A model generated the notes under the pieces. The model was not told where the DNA came from and made no database searches. It was given only the letters and a program-made list of their open reading frames with translations. Shown here in pieces: positions 16,895 through 25,028 of a stretch of 64,000 nt of DNA. How positions within the stretch are numbered: the first letter of the stretch is position 1; every line of letters starts with the position of its first letter. Source of the stretch: an uncultured Lachnospiraceae bacterium (GTDB lineage Bacteria > Bacillota > Clostridia > Lachnospirales > Lachnospiraceae); assembly GCA_944381615.1 (NCBI GenBank), contig CALWLT010000007.1, positions 16,251-80,250 of the forward strand, written 5' to 3'. The position numbers and the translations under genes were made by a program.

Positions 16895-17965
16895 ATGAAA
16901 AAAATCGTCCTGACCGGCGGAGGAACAGCCGGCCACGTTACCCCCAATCTTGCGCTTCTCCCCGCCCTTGCACGGGAGGGATTTGAAGTCCGCTACATCG
17001 GCTCCTATAACGGAATCGAGCGCCGCCTCATCGAGGACGCGCAGATTCCCTATGACGGAATTTCCTCCGGAAAGCTTCGCCGCTATTTTGATCTGAAAAA
17101 CTTTTCCGATCCCCTGCGGGTGTTAAAAGGCTACGCGCAGGCCCGCAAATTGTTAAAAAAATACCGGCCGGACGTCGTCTTTTCCAAAGGCGGCTTTGTT
17201 TCCGTCCCCGTCGTCCTTGCCGCCAGTCATTACAAAATCCCGGTCATTATCCACGAATCCGATATGACGCCCGGACTGGCTAATAAAATCTGTATCCCTG
17301 CCGCCACCAAGGTCTGCTGCAATTTCCCTGAGACCTTGAATTATCTCCCAAAAGAAAAAGCCGTCCTGACCGGATCCCCGATCCGGGAGGAGCTTCTGCA
17401 CGGAGACCGCCTGGCAGGCCTTCAGTATGCTCATCTCTCGGCGGAGCGCCCTGTGATTCTCGTCATCGGCGGAAGCCTCGGCTCCGTAACCGTCAATCAG
17501 GCGGTGCGCAGCATCCTTCCGGAGCTTTTACAGTCCTTCCAGGTCGTACATATCTGCGGAAAGGGCCATCTCGACGAAAGCCTGATCGGAACCGCCGGAT
17601 ATGTGCAGTACGAATATGTCGATAAACCGCTGCGGCATTTATTTGCCGCCGCCGATCTGATCATCTCCCGCGCCGGCGCCAATTCGATCTGCGAGATTCT
17701 TGCCCTGCGCAAGCCGAATGTCCTGATTCCGCTTTCCGCCGCGGCAAGCCGCGGCGATCAGATCCTGAACGCCAATTCCTTCGCCAGACAGGGCTTCAGC
17801 ACCGTTCTGGAGGAGGATGTTCTTACTTCGGATACCCTGCGCCATGCTATCCGGGAAACCTACGCTGACCGGCAGTCCTTCATAGACCGGATGAGCGAAA
17901 GTCCTCTGAATAACGCGGTTGAAACCATTCTCGGGCTGATTAACGACTGTATCCCTTCCGCCTGA
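16895..17965 (+). CDS. murG: UDP-N-acetylglucosamine--N-acetylmuramyl-(pentapeptide) pyrophosphoryl-undecaprenol GlcNAc transferase
   Basis: 356 residues. MurG makes lipid II from lipid I on the cytoplasmic face of the membrane. It has the N-terminal TGGGTAGHVTPNLAL (about 6-20), VVFSKGGFVSVPVVLAA (about 95-111), VIGGSLGSVTVNQAV (about 188-202) and the donor-binding SRAGANSICEILALRKPNVLIPL (about 258-280). The start is ATG 16895 behind GGAGGAA; an in-frame ATG six codons earlier overlaps that site. It is isolated from a division/cell-wall cluster, as happens for extra murG copies in clostridia, so a second copy elsewhere is possible. Confidence 0.92.
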   Translation: MKKIVLTGGGTAGHVTPNLALLPALAREGFEVRYIGSYNGIERRLIEDAQIPYDGISSGKLRRYFDLKNFSDPLRVLKGYAQARKLLKKYRPDVVFSKGGFVSVPVVLAASHYKIPVIIHESDMTPGLANKICIPAATKVCCNFPETLNYLPKEKAVLTGSPIREELLHGDRLAGLQYAHLSAERPVILVIGGSLGSVTVNQAVRSILPELLQSFQVVHICGKGHLDESLIGTAGYVQYEYVDKPLRHLFAAADLIISRAGANSICEILALRKPNVLIPLSAAASRGDQILNANSFARQGFSTVLEEDVLTSDTLRHAIRETYADRQSFIDRMSESPLNNAVETILGLINDCIPSA

Positions 17966-18041
17966 TTCGCCCTGACGCGTCCCTGAAGCGGATTGTTCCC
18001 GCCGGAACCGGACTGTTTTGCGATCGCCGGCGGATTCTCCG

Positions 18042-18599
18042 TCAGGTTTTCCGGCGGTCAAAGATATCGGCTTTTTCAAGCTGCCTGCGCAGTTCTTTTT
18101 TCGCTCTGAAGAGACGGGAACGGCACACCGTTCCCGATATCTTCAGAATCTCGCAGGTCTCTCCGACCGAAAGGCCCTCGATGACCCGCAAGGCAAGCAC
18201 TTCCCTCCAGTTTTTCTTCATTTTTTTCACAATTTCCCAGACCGTCCGGTACAGTTCCCGATCCTGCACCTCCTGATCCAGAACCTCCGTCATCCTGTCG
18301 CTTTTTATCAGCTCTTCCAGAATCGATATCCTGTCTTCCGGATCGTCCATCCTGAGCGTTACCCGGCGCAGGCGTCTTCTGCTGTCAATCCACCGGCTCC
18401 GCAAAATCCGGATCAGAAGCATCATTTTTACCTTCTGCGGATTTTCCAGCGAATATCTTTCATAATATTCAATAAAGGTCTCCTGTGCCAGATCTTCGGC
18501 CTCCCCGGCCTGCGCGCCCAGACTTGCCGCATACTTTTTCAGCGGAACGAGATACTCCTCATACATCCTCTCCAGAAGGACAGACTCATCCTGCCGCAT
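18042..18599 (-). CDS. ECF-type RNA polymerase sigma factor
   Basis: 185 residues with sigma region 2 (about 8-75: LERMYEEYLVPLKKYAASL, then EAEDLAQETFIEYYERY) and region 4 (about 125-178: KKNWREVLALRVIEGLSVGETCEILKISGTVCRSRLFRAKKELRRQL). Such factors direct a small regulon in response to envelope or other stress. It starts 9 nt after the HIT gene stop with AGGAGAG, so it is co-transcribed. Its anti-sigma is plausibly the membrane protein at 15915-16763. Confidence 0.88.
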   Translation of the reverse strand: MRQDESVLLERMYEEYLVPLKKYAASLGAQAGEAEDLAQETFIEYYERYSLENPQKVKMMLLIRILRSRWIDSRRRLRRVTLRMDDPEDRISILEELIKSDRMTEVLDQEVQDRELYRTVWEIVKKMKKNWREVLALRVIEGLSVGETCEILKISGTVCRSRLFRAKKELRRQLEKADIFDRRKT

Positions 18600-18608
18600 A
18601 GCGCTCTC

Positions 18609-19034
18609 CTAAAGCTCCAGCTCCTTCTGGATGCTGCTGCTGACTGCGGCAAGCTCTTCGGGATCCGCCTTTCCCGGCTTCCAGGCTACCATCTCCGGCC
18701 CTCCCTCATAACGCGGGATCACATGAACATGGAAATGGAACACCGTCTGTCCCGCCGCGGTCCCGTTATTCTGCACAACGTTAAATCCGGCGCAGCCCAG
18801 CGCCCGCTTCATCGCCGCCCCGAGCTTCCCGGCCAGCGGCAGAACCCGGGCCGCCACGCTTTCGTCCAGTTCACACAGATCTTTATAATGGTTCTTCGGC
18901 AGAATCAGCGCATGTCCTCTGGACGCCGGGCCCAGATCCAGGATAACCCGGAAATCCGCATCCTCATAAACGGTAGCAGACGGAATCTCGCCCGCAGCAA
19001 TTTTGCAGAAAATACAATCTCTGTCTGTCATCAT
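18609..19034 (-). CDS. HIT family nucleotide hydrolase
   Basis: 141 residues, a full-length HIT protein. It has the N-terminal Cys pair CIFCKI, the segment GHALILPKNHYKDLCEL, and the catalytic histidine triad HFHVHVIPR near residues 100-108. HIT proteins hydrolyse AMP-linked substrates such as adenosine phosphoramidates. An AGGAGAGG site stands close to two adjacent ATGs, and either could be used. It is followed directly by the ECF sigma gene. Confidence 0.9.
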   Translation of the reverse strand: MMTDRDCIFCKIAAGEIPSATVYEDADFRVILDLGPASRGHALILPKNHYKDLCELDESVAARVLPLAGKLGAAMKRALGCAGFNVVQNNGTAAGQTVFHFHVHVIPRYEGGPEMVAWKPGKADPEELAAVSSSIQKELEL

Positions 19035-19239
19035 TACCTCTCCTTTTCATCCTCACAGATTTCCTCCCGGACAGAAAACGGCGCGCCGGGAGCGTTCCCG
19101 CCGGCCCTTGCCTCTTACGCAATGCCGACGTGCCCATTATACCACAGGTTGTTTTGTTCTTCTATAAATTTTTACAAAAACAGAAATCTTGCGTAAAAGA
19201 GAAAATCTTTACGCAAATTATTTGTTTTTCGTCACAATT

Positions 19240-20817
19240 TTAAATTTTCAGAGAATTTTCCCGAAAATAAAAGCCAGCATCGGCCAGATAAATTTCATCC
19301 CCATCCCGGATGCTGACCGTTTCATTCGCCTGAAGCGCATATCCGTTGACCACGGTTCCGTTGGTAGAATTCAGATCCGTAACCAGATACACGCCTTCCT
19401 TCCTGTCTACCCGCAGATGGAGCCGGCTTACCGTCGGCCGCGAAAGACAGAAATCCGCCAGCGTTTCATGCTTTCCGATCACAAACGGAACGTACCGGAT
19501 CTCGATTACCTCCTGGCCGCGATCCACCGGCCAGAATGCGGCGCTTTCCGTCTCCTCCCCGCTGCCGCTCAGCAGCTCGGTGCCTTCCCTCTGTTCCCGG
19601 AGCATTCTCTCTTTTTCCTGCCGGATCCGCTCCTTCTGCCGTTCTTCCTCGTTTTCCGGGCGTAGCTCCCAGGAATTTCCCTCCTTCGCTCCCGTCCAGG
19701 ACGCATTTTCTTCCCGCAGAGCCGCTTTCTCCTCCCGCTCCTTCCCTACCGTTCTGTGCGCCGCGGCCGTCGTCAGAAACAGCGAAAAGAAGAAAACCGC
19801 GCCCGCCAGGCCGCAGAGAAGCACGCCCGTCTGTCCTGTCGCGTACCAGTATAGCGCGCCGGCGCCAAGCGCTGCTGCCGCGCTCTGAACCGCCGCTTTC
19901 CGGTTCTGATCTCTCTTTGTCTTTCCTGCCCGGCTTCCCTTCCTCTCCCCTTTTGCCCGATCCTCCCGATCCGTCTCCCGGCGTTCATCCGCTCCTCCCC
20001 GTTCTGCTCTCTGCCAGCTCTCACTTTCCCGCTTCCGGCCGGCATCCCGTGTCTCTTTTTCGCCGCTTCTCTCTCTTCGCCATTCCCGGTCTTCCCGGCC
20101 CCTGCTTTCACGCCGCGCCGCGCCCCGGATTTCTTTTTCCCGATCCGCTTTCCCGTCCGTATCTTCTTCCGGAAATTCCTCTTCCCGCCATGCGTCCGAA
20201 CCCGCTTCTTCCCTCCCGGCCTTCTCGCCGGAAAAAATCGAATCTTCCGCCCTCTTCAGGCAGCGCGTCAGATCGCAGATCCCGTAATTTTCCTTAAGGC
20301 TTGTCTGATACAGGTTATAGGCCAGCACGACCGCTTCCCGATCCTGATGATCCGTCCGCTCCAGGATCTGCTTTAAAAGCAGCGACAGCTCAGAAAAAAA
20401 ATCCTCCCGGCGTCCCGGAATAAAGCAAAATGCGGCCGCAAACGGATCCGGCTTCACATAAATATAATCCGGATCCAGCACCAGGCCCTCTTCCGGCAGC
20501 AAAAAACGTTCCGTCTGATCCAGAACCTTCTCCAGCGTGACCAGCAGGCTGCGGATGATCCCGGCCGTTGCTCTCTGCCGTTCCAGAATCCTTGAAAGCG
20601 GCTGCCGGGAAGTGATCTCGTAATAAAATTCTCTCCCCTGCTCCTTCTGCCTGGCCCGGAACCTTAAAAGCCCTTCCATCGGATTATCTTCCAGCATCCG
20701 GCATTCATAGGTTTCCGTCTGATCCGGCGCCTCTATAATCATATAATTATGATTCATTTCCCTGCTGTAACGAACTTCCACTCTGCTCCTCCCGTACTGT
20801 TCCCGTGAAACCGGCAT
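19240..20817 (-). CDS. DUF6382 and FHA domain protein (Tad locus)
   Basis: 525 residues. The N-terminal domain of about 190 residues matches DUF6382 (NHNYMIIEA, PLSRILERQ, GLVLDPDYIYVKP). A very Arg/Glu-rich stretch follows (about 200-320), then two hydrophobic segments (ALYWYATGQTGVLLCGLAGAVFFFSLFL, about 325-350). A C-terminal FHA domain (about 440-520: FVIGKHETLADFCLSRPTVSRLHLRV ... TDLNSTNGTVVNG) should bind phosphothreonine. It stands at the end of the Tad pilus gene run, where this family is usually found, so phospho-dependent control of the pilus machine is likely. The exact start is uncertain. Confidence 0.78.
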   Translation of the reverse strand: MPVSREQYGRSRVEVRYSREMNHNYMIIEAPDQTETYECRMLEDNPMEGLLRFRARQKEQGREFYYEITSRQPLSRILERQRATAGIIRSLLVTLEKVLDQTERFLLPEEGLVLDPDYIYVKPDPFAAAFCFIPGRREDFFSELSLLLKQILERTDHQDREAVVLAYNLYQTSLKENYGICDLTRCLKRAEDSIFSGEKAGREEAGSDAWREEEFPEEDTDGKADREKEIRGAARRESRGREDREWRRERSGEKETRDAGRKRESESWQRAERGGADERRETDREDRAKGERKGSRAGKTKRDQNRKAAVQSAAAALGAGALYWYATGQTGVLLCGLAGAVFFFSLFLTTAAAHRTVGKEREEKAALREENASWTGAKEGNSWELRPENEEERQKERIRQEKERMLREQREGTELLSGSGEETESAAFWPVDRGQEVIEIRYVPFVIGKHETLADFCLSRPTVSRLHLRVDRKEGVYLVTDLNSTNGTVVNGYALQANETVSIRDGDEIYLADAGFYFRENSLKI

Positions 20818-20837
20818 TTTCCGCCGCGCATCGCCAT

Positions 20838-21209
20838 TCAGATCCCGCCGGCCGTCAACAGGCGAATCCGGTTTTCCGGATCATATCCCGTAACCTCGAT
20901 CTGCGTCTCGCTTCCCGCCGTTACCTGCCCCCGGATGACGTTTCCTTCCCATTCAAGCTCCAGCCGCCCGTCCCCGCACCAGAAAAAGCTGCGCAGCTGG
21001 TTTTCCGCCTCCTGCTCCAGCTCCTGACGAATTTCCGCCTCTTTTTTCTCCTCCGCTTCCAGGAAAATTCCGCGCTCCAGCGCTTCCTGAAGCACAAACC
21101 GGCCGGCCACGCGGGCGTGAACCTGAAACACGCCGATAAGCAGCGCGGCAATCAGGAAAAATGCCGCCGACATGACCAGCGACGCCTCTACCGTATAGGA
21201 CGCCTTCAG
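20838..21209 (-). CDS. TadE-like pseudopilin, start codon unclear (possible CTG)
   Basis: About 123 residues beginning LKASYTVEASLVMSAAFFLIAALLIGV. This is a prepilin-like cleavage region with Ala before SYTVE (Glu at +5) and one hydrophobic helix. The rest is Glu-rich then beta-like, ending NRIRLLTAGGI. No ATG, GTG or TTG lies in frame between the upstream gene's stop and the conserved motif. The only candidate there is CTG at 21209, whose last two bases begin the TGA stop of the upstream peptidase gene. Translation could be coupled to that stop, or the start could be further upstream inside the peptidase gene. Confidence 0.68.
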   Translation of the reverse strand: MKASYTVEASLVMSAAFFLIAALLIGVFQVHARVAGRFVLQEALERGIFLEAEEKKEAEIRQELEQEAENQLRSFFWCGDGRLELEWEGNVIRGQVTAGSETQIEVTGYDPENRIRLLTAGGI

Positions 21210-21673
21210 CCACCCAGAAGAAGAGCCGCCCAGACCGGGATCAGAAACGGAAGGAAGGCAAGCTCCCGTTTTGCCGCGCTGCGCCCCCGAAACAGCTCCC
21301 GCATCATCAGTCCCAATCCGGCCAGACTGCTCCCGAGCAGGCCGCCCGCCAGAAGGCAGACGATCTCCCTTCCGTTCAGAAACAGGCCGGACGCCAGAAA
21401 AAAGCATCCGTCTCCTCTGCCAACCGCCTCTCTGCTCCAGACCGAAACCAGAAGCAGAAACATACCGGGCAAAAAGGGCAGCCCCCGTTCCAGAATTATT
21501 TGCCATACCCCTGTCTCTCCTCCCGTTTTTACTATCTCCCAAACGCCCGAAAGCCACACGGCAAGCCCGCAGCCGCCGAACGCTTCCAGCAGGCGGACCG
21601 GAATCCGGCGGTTCTTCCAGTCGAGCCAGGCCGCCGCCAGAAGAAATCCTGTAAAAATCGCCCTGTTCAGCAT
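21206..21673 (-). CDS. Second A24-type prepilin peptidase (CpaA/TadV-like)
   Basis: 155 residues, almost all hydrophobic, with several membrane helices. The two catalytic Asp motifs of A24 peptidases are recognisable: LDWKNRRIP (Asp at about 18) and GRGDG (about 83-87). These enzymes cut pilin leaders at the membrane. Only the last Gly-Asp pair is standard; the rest of the sequence has diverged from the first peptidase of this locus at 29680. The start ATG 21673 has GGGGGGAG upstream. It lies between the two pseudopilin genes, so it may serve them and not the major pilin. Confidence 0.72.
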   Translation of the reverse strand: MLNRAIFTGFLLAAAWLDWKNRRIPVRLLEAFGGCGLAVWLSGVWEIVKTGGETGVWQIILERGLPFLPGMFLLLVSVWSREAVGRGDGCFFLASGLFLNGREIVCLLAGGLLGSSLAGLGLMMRELFRGRSAAKRELAFLPFLIPVWAALLLGG

Positions 21674-21712
21674 TTTCTCTCCCCCCTGCCGTTCCCTGTC
21701 TGCCACATTTTC

Positions 21713-22564
21713 TCATCCGCCCGCGCAATACGAACAGGCTCCCAGATGCTCTGCCTGCGATAGCGGAACCCTGCGCACGTAATAGGCCAGCGAAGAGCAG
21801 TCCGCCCGGCCGTGGTAATACTCCCCATGCGGCAGCACATACACGACCCCGCCGCTCTTAGCCTGCGAGCCGCATACCGCACAGGGACGGTAATGCCTTC
21901 CGTCCGCATTCTTCTTTTCCCCGATCTGCGCGCCGGCAACCGCTGAAATCTGATTGGAAATATAATGGCAGCCCGGATCCAGATGATAGCGGGTCCCTCC
22001 TTTTCCGACGTATACCATCCTCTCCTCCTTTTCCGATTCCGCCAGTGTCTCAAAAGAACCGCCTTTTTCGCCGATCCAGCCCCGCCGGCGGCTGCGCGAA
22101 GTCAGCGATACCCCATCCAGTGCAAACACAGAAAACGGAAGACGGTACTCGTAGCTCGCCCGCAGATCAATCTCTTCCCCGTCTCCGGAAACAAAGCTTC
22201 CCAGACAGCTGACGTGTTCCAGCCGTTCTCCTCCCGCCTCCGCCACTTTTCCCCGCAGATACACGGCAAGCGCGGTTCCGGTCAGAATTCCGCCGGCCGC
22301 CTCTCCATAAGAACTGTCATTCTGATTCGGGCCGGCCGTTTCCCGGGAAAATAACGCCCCCGCTTCGCCGTGCGCCAGCCGGTACGTAATATACGCCTGC
22401 CAGCCAATCTCGCGCCCCGCTGTCTCCAGCGCCGTCTGCACTTTTCTCTGTGTGTCCAGAATCTCCATCGGCACGGACAAAAGAATCACAAAAAACAGAA
22501 ACAGCGTCAGGGACAGGGAAGCTTCTATGGTCAGACTGGCCCGGACTTTCTTTTCTCTCCTCAA
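21713..22564 (-). CDS. TadE/TadG-like pseudopilin with a duplicated Cys/His tail
   Basis: 283 residues. It begins RREKKVRASLTIEASLSLTLFLFFVILLSV, a prepilin-like N-terminus (Ala, then SLTIE with Glu at +5) with one helix. Residues about 40-180 form the extracytoplasmic domain. The tail has two copies of one pattern: VYVGKGGTRYHLDPGCHYISN...CAVC and VYVLPHGEYYHGRADCSS...CSYC. Each has Tyr-His, a Cys, and a final CxxC, like small Ada/zinc-binding modules. The start is TTG 22564 behind GGGGAGAGG. It follows the RNA hairpin at 22590-22768. Confidence 0.75.
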   Translation of the reverse strand: MRREKKVRASLTIEASLSLTLFLFFVILLSVPMEILDTQRKVQTALETAGREIGWQAYITYRLAHGEAGALFSRETAGPNQNDSSYGEAAGGILTGTALAVYLRGKVAEAGGERLEHVSCLGSFVSGDGEEIDLRASYEYRLPFSVFALDGVSLTSRSRRRGWIGEKGGSFETLAESEKEERMVYVGKGGTRYHLDPGCHYISNQISAVAGAQIGEKKNADGRHYRPCAVCGSQAKSGGVVYVLPHGEYYHGRADCSSLAYYVRRVPLSQAEHLGACSYCAGG

Positions 22565-22589
22565 ATCGTCCTCTCCCCTCCCGCAATCA

Positions 22590-22768
22590 GGAAGCGGAAA
22601 ACAGAAGGAAGCGCCCTTTTTCGTCTTTTACAATAAACTAGTATTCCGTCTTGAAAAGTAAAACATGAATTCAAAAACCGATCGGCTTCGATCGATTTCA
22701 CAGGGTCTTATGTACTTGGAGAGGCACACATATTTAAAAAAGGACGCCCCCTTCTGTTTTCCGCTTCC
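22590..22768 (-). ncRNA. 32-bp inverted repeat forming a fully paired hairpin in the Tad transcript
   Basis: Arms at 22590-22621 and 22737-22768 are 32 nt each with 29 identities. Read as minus-strand RNA, the three differing positions become G-U pairs, so all 32 positions pair; read as plus-strand RNA they are A-C mismatches. The loop is 115 nt and I see no ORF in it. It sits between the DUF5702 and pseudopilin genes, 26 nt before the latter's start. There is no T-run in the position for a terminator. This is the main content of the 263-bp gap 22565-22827. Confidence 0.7.
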
Positions 22769-22827
22769 CTGTTTTTACCTTTGTTTTCGCAGTGATTGTC
22801 TCTTCTTTTCCGGTTTCTGCCCCGGCC

Positions 22828-24711
22828 TCAATATGCCCGGCGCGCCGTCCGCGCAACCGGAACCAGCGTCCCCCTGCCTGAGAGCGACGCCTCCAGGGAA
22901 ACTGCGCACCGCTCCATCCGAAAAGACGGCTGCCGGATGGCGATCGTATTCTGAATCAGATCCATCATCCGGTAACAGAGCGTCGTCTTATCCTCCATCA
23001 GATAAAACATTCTCAGCCAGCCCTGATAATCCGATCCTCTTCCTTCCTGCTGCGCCCCGTCTTCTCTCTGCACCGTTTTCCACACTGCCGCCCCCTGTTC
23101 TGCCAGCCCGGAAAGCGAAACGCGCCACTCATCCGCCGTCTTCAGAAAAGGAACCCGGCCGCCCGCCAGAAGAATCCGCACGTCTTCTACCGACTCCGCA
23201 AACGCCCAGACCGTCATGATAAAAAAAGAAACAACTGTTGTCAGCGGCGCAAGCCCGACCGCTCCGGTTATGGAAAAAGCCAGCGCCTCCGCCTGACTGC
23301 GCAGCGTCTGGCTGCCGTAAAGCGTTACCAGATTCAGCGCTTCCCGGACCGCTATCAGCTGCCGCAGCGTCTGCTCCAGATTTTCCCGGTCCGAATCCTT
23401 TCCCTGAAGAAGATATTCCTGCTCGTAACAAAACGGCTTCTCTGCTTTCTTGCAAAACGAGGCAAAATACGAAACGGCGTATTCATTCAGAAGCGCCCGT
23501 TCCAGCCCTCTTACCAGCAGGTTCTCCCGGCCGCCGGCCGGATCTCCGTTTCCCGCCAGGCGGGAAGGCAGCTCCGCTGCCGGAAGCAACGCCTGAGAAA
23601 TGACCGTTCCCTCCGGCACGCACAGAGAAACCAGATCCGTCTGGGCCAGCCGGCCGACCGTCTCCAGGATCCCCATTGTCTTTTTATCGCGGATCTCGGC
23701 CTCCCGGAAGCGGGCGTCCGTCTGAAAGCGCCCGGTAATACGCAGCACCCGCCTCCAGAGCGCCTCCTCGTCCAGCTCGTCATCCTCGTCCTGCGGCTCC
23801 CAGTCCTCGATATACTCCTGAATCTCCTCTGCTTCCCGGATTGCCTCCTCTACGACTTTCCGGTTCTGCTCTGCGGTCTCCCGGGTTTTTTCCACCTCAC
23901 GCCGCCGCTCCCCGTCCTTATCCAGGTACGAGCGGTATCCCGCTGCCTCGGCTTCCGTGATCATCCGGGAATCCTCCTTCAGATCCGGCCGGATTGCCTC
24001 TTTGCTTTGTTCCGCCTTTGCCAGCTCCAACGCCAGTTCGTCCGCCTTTTTTCCGTATGCCTCCACCAGCCCCGGAATCCGATCCAACTCGTCAAGCAGC
24101 TTTCCGGCCGTCTTTAGAAACGCAGATCCGTTCCCGTTTTCCAGCTCGCGGTTTCCCTTGTCCAGATACTCTTCCTGCCGTTTCAGGCAGCTTCCGATCG
24201 CCTCGATCGATTCCTCCAGCCGCAGGACCTTCTTTCCATTCTCCTGATAACGGTCCGCCACCTGGTACAGCCCTTCTGCCTCCCGCAGATCCTCCGCCGT
24301 TTTCTGAAGCGCTTCCGGATCCGTTTCCATGTTCCAGATCCCCAGCTTCATATAGTCCAGAACCTCCTTCTCAAAATATGCCCCGCCGCCGTCTGTCATC
24401 CTGGCCAGCACTTTTACCTCCAGTTCCTGATCCGAAAGCGGATAAAAGGGCGCGGCCTCCAGATACGCCTCACAGTACGGTTCAAGCCCCTCCCGCAGCG
24501 CCGCCTCCTCGTCGCTGTCTAAGAGGAACAGGCGGTACTGATCCCACACCTCCCTGTGATAGCGGCTCATCAGAGAATCGAGAGAGGAATTGATCGCCAT
24601 CTGCATATACCAGCCGCAGCCCGCTGCGCGCGCGGACTCAAACAGCCCGCCCAGAAGCGCGCAGATACAGGTCAGAATCAGGCTCAGAAATACGGTAATT
24701 CCTCCTCTCAT
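22828..24711 (-). CDS. DUF5702 family protein of the Tad locus
   Basis: 627 residues. It starts MRGGITVFLSLILTCICALLGGLFESARA, a signal/TadG-like N-terminal membrane segment. The middle (about 150-320) is Glu/Lys-rich predicted coiled coil. A second hydrophobic segment follows near 490-515 (ITGAVGLAPLTTVVSFFIMTVWAF). The protein ends LVPVARTARRAY. DUF5702 proteins occur beside Tad genes in clostridia and may be minor pilus or anchoring components. That role is inferred from context only. AAAGGAGG precedes the ATG. Confidence 0.72.
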   Translation of the reverse strand: MRGGITVFLSLILTCICALLGGLFESARAAGCGWYMQMAINSSLDSLMSRYHREVWDQYRLFLLDSDEEAALREGLEPYCEAYLEAAPFYPLSDQELEVKVLARMTDGGGAYFEKEVLDYMKLGIWNMETDPEALQKTAEDLREAEGLYQVADRYQENGKKVLRLEESIEAIGSCLKRQEEYLDKGNRELENGNGSAFLKTAGKLLDELDRIPGLVEAYGKKADELALELAKAEQSKEAIRPDLKEDSRMITEAEAAGYRSYLDKDGERRREVEKTRETAEQNRKVVEEAIREAEEIQEYIEDWEPQDEDDELDEEALWRRVLRITGRFQTDARFREAEIRDKKTMGILETVGRLAQTDLVSLCVPEGTVISQALLPAAELPSRLAGNGDPAGGRENLLVRGLERALLNEYAVSYFASFCKKAEKPFCYEQEYLLQGKDSDRENLEQTLRQLIAVREALNLVTLYGSQTLRSQAEALAFSITGAVGLAPLTTVVSFFIMTVWAFAESVEDVRILLAGGRVPFLKTADEWRVSLSGLAEQGAAVWKTVQREDGAQQEGRGSDYQGWLRMFYLMEDKTTLCYRMMDLIQNTIAIRQPSFRMERCAVSLEASLSGRGTLVPVARTARRAY

Positions 24712-24758
24712 CTCAGTTTCCTCCTTTTCCCGCTGTGCCCGGCAGAAAAACCGGTTTC

Positions 24759-24953
24759 TCAGTAAACTTCTTTTGACTTGCTGTTGATCTGCTTGAAAAT
24801 ACTCTCCAGGAGATCATTGATCTGCTCTTTAAAAATAATGACCAGCCCGATCAGGACTACCAGAATCAGGACAATCTCAATGACTCCCACGCCATCCTCT
24901 TCCCGCAGGAAGCTTTTCACTTCCCTGCGCCAATCTCTTCCTGTCAAACGCAT
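24759..24953 (-). CDS. flp: Flp-type type IVb pilin
   Basis: 64 residues. A basic leader (MRLTGRDWRREVKSFLREEDG) ends at Gly21. VGVIEIVLILVVLIGLVIIF follows, placing Glu at +5 of the mature protein as in Flp pilins. A short amphipathic tail completes it. It is the likely major subunit of the Tad pilus, cleaved by one of the two A24 peptidases. AGGAGG precedes the ATG. The position after tadC and before the DUF5702 gene fits clostridial Tad loci. Confidence 0.85.
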   Translation of the reverse strand: MRLTGRDWRREVKSFLREEDGVGVIEIVLILVVLIGLVIIFKEQINDLLESIFKQINSKSKEVY

Positions 24954-25028
24954 CCTTATCCTCCTTTCACGCCTGTTCCGATCCTCCGGATTCCCGTTTT
25001 TATCTTGCTGTGCGCGGCGCCTCCGGCC

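Noticed and set aside
22590..22768. Insertion sequence with terminal inverted repeats
   Set aside because: The interior is 115 bp with no transposase and no target duplication is visible; kept as RNA hairpin, with MITE origin only a possibility.
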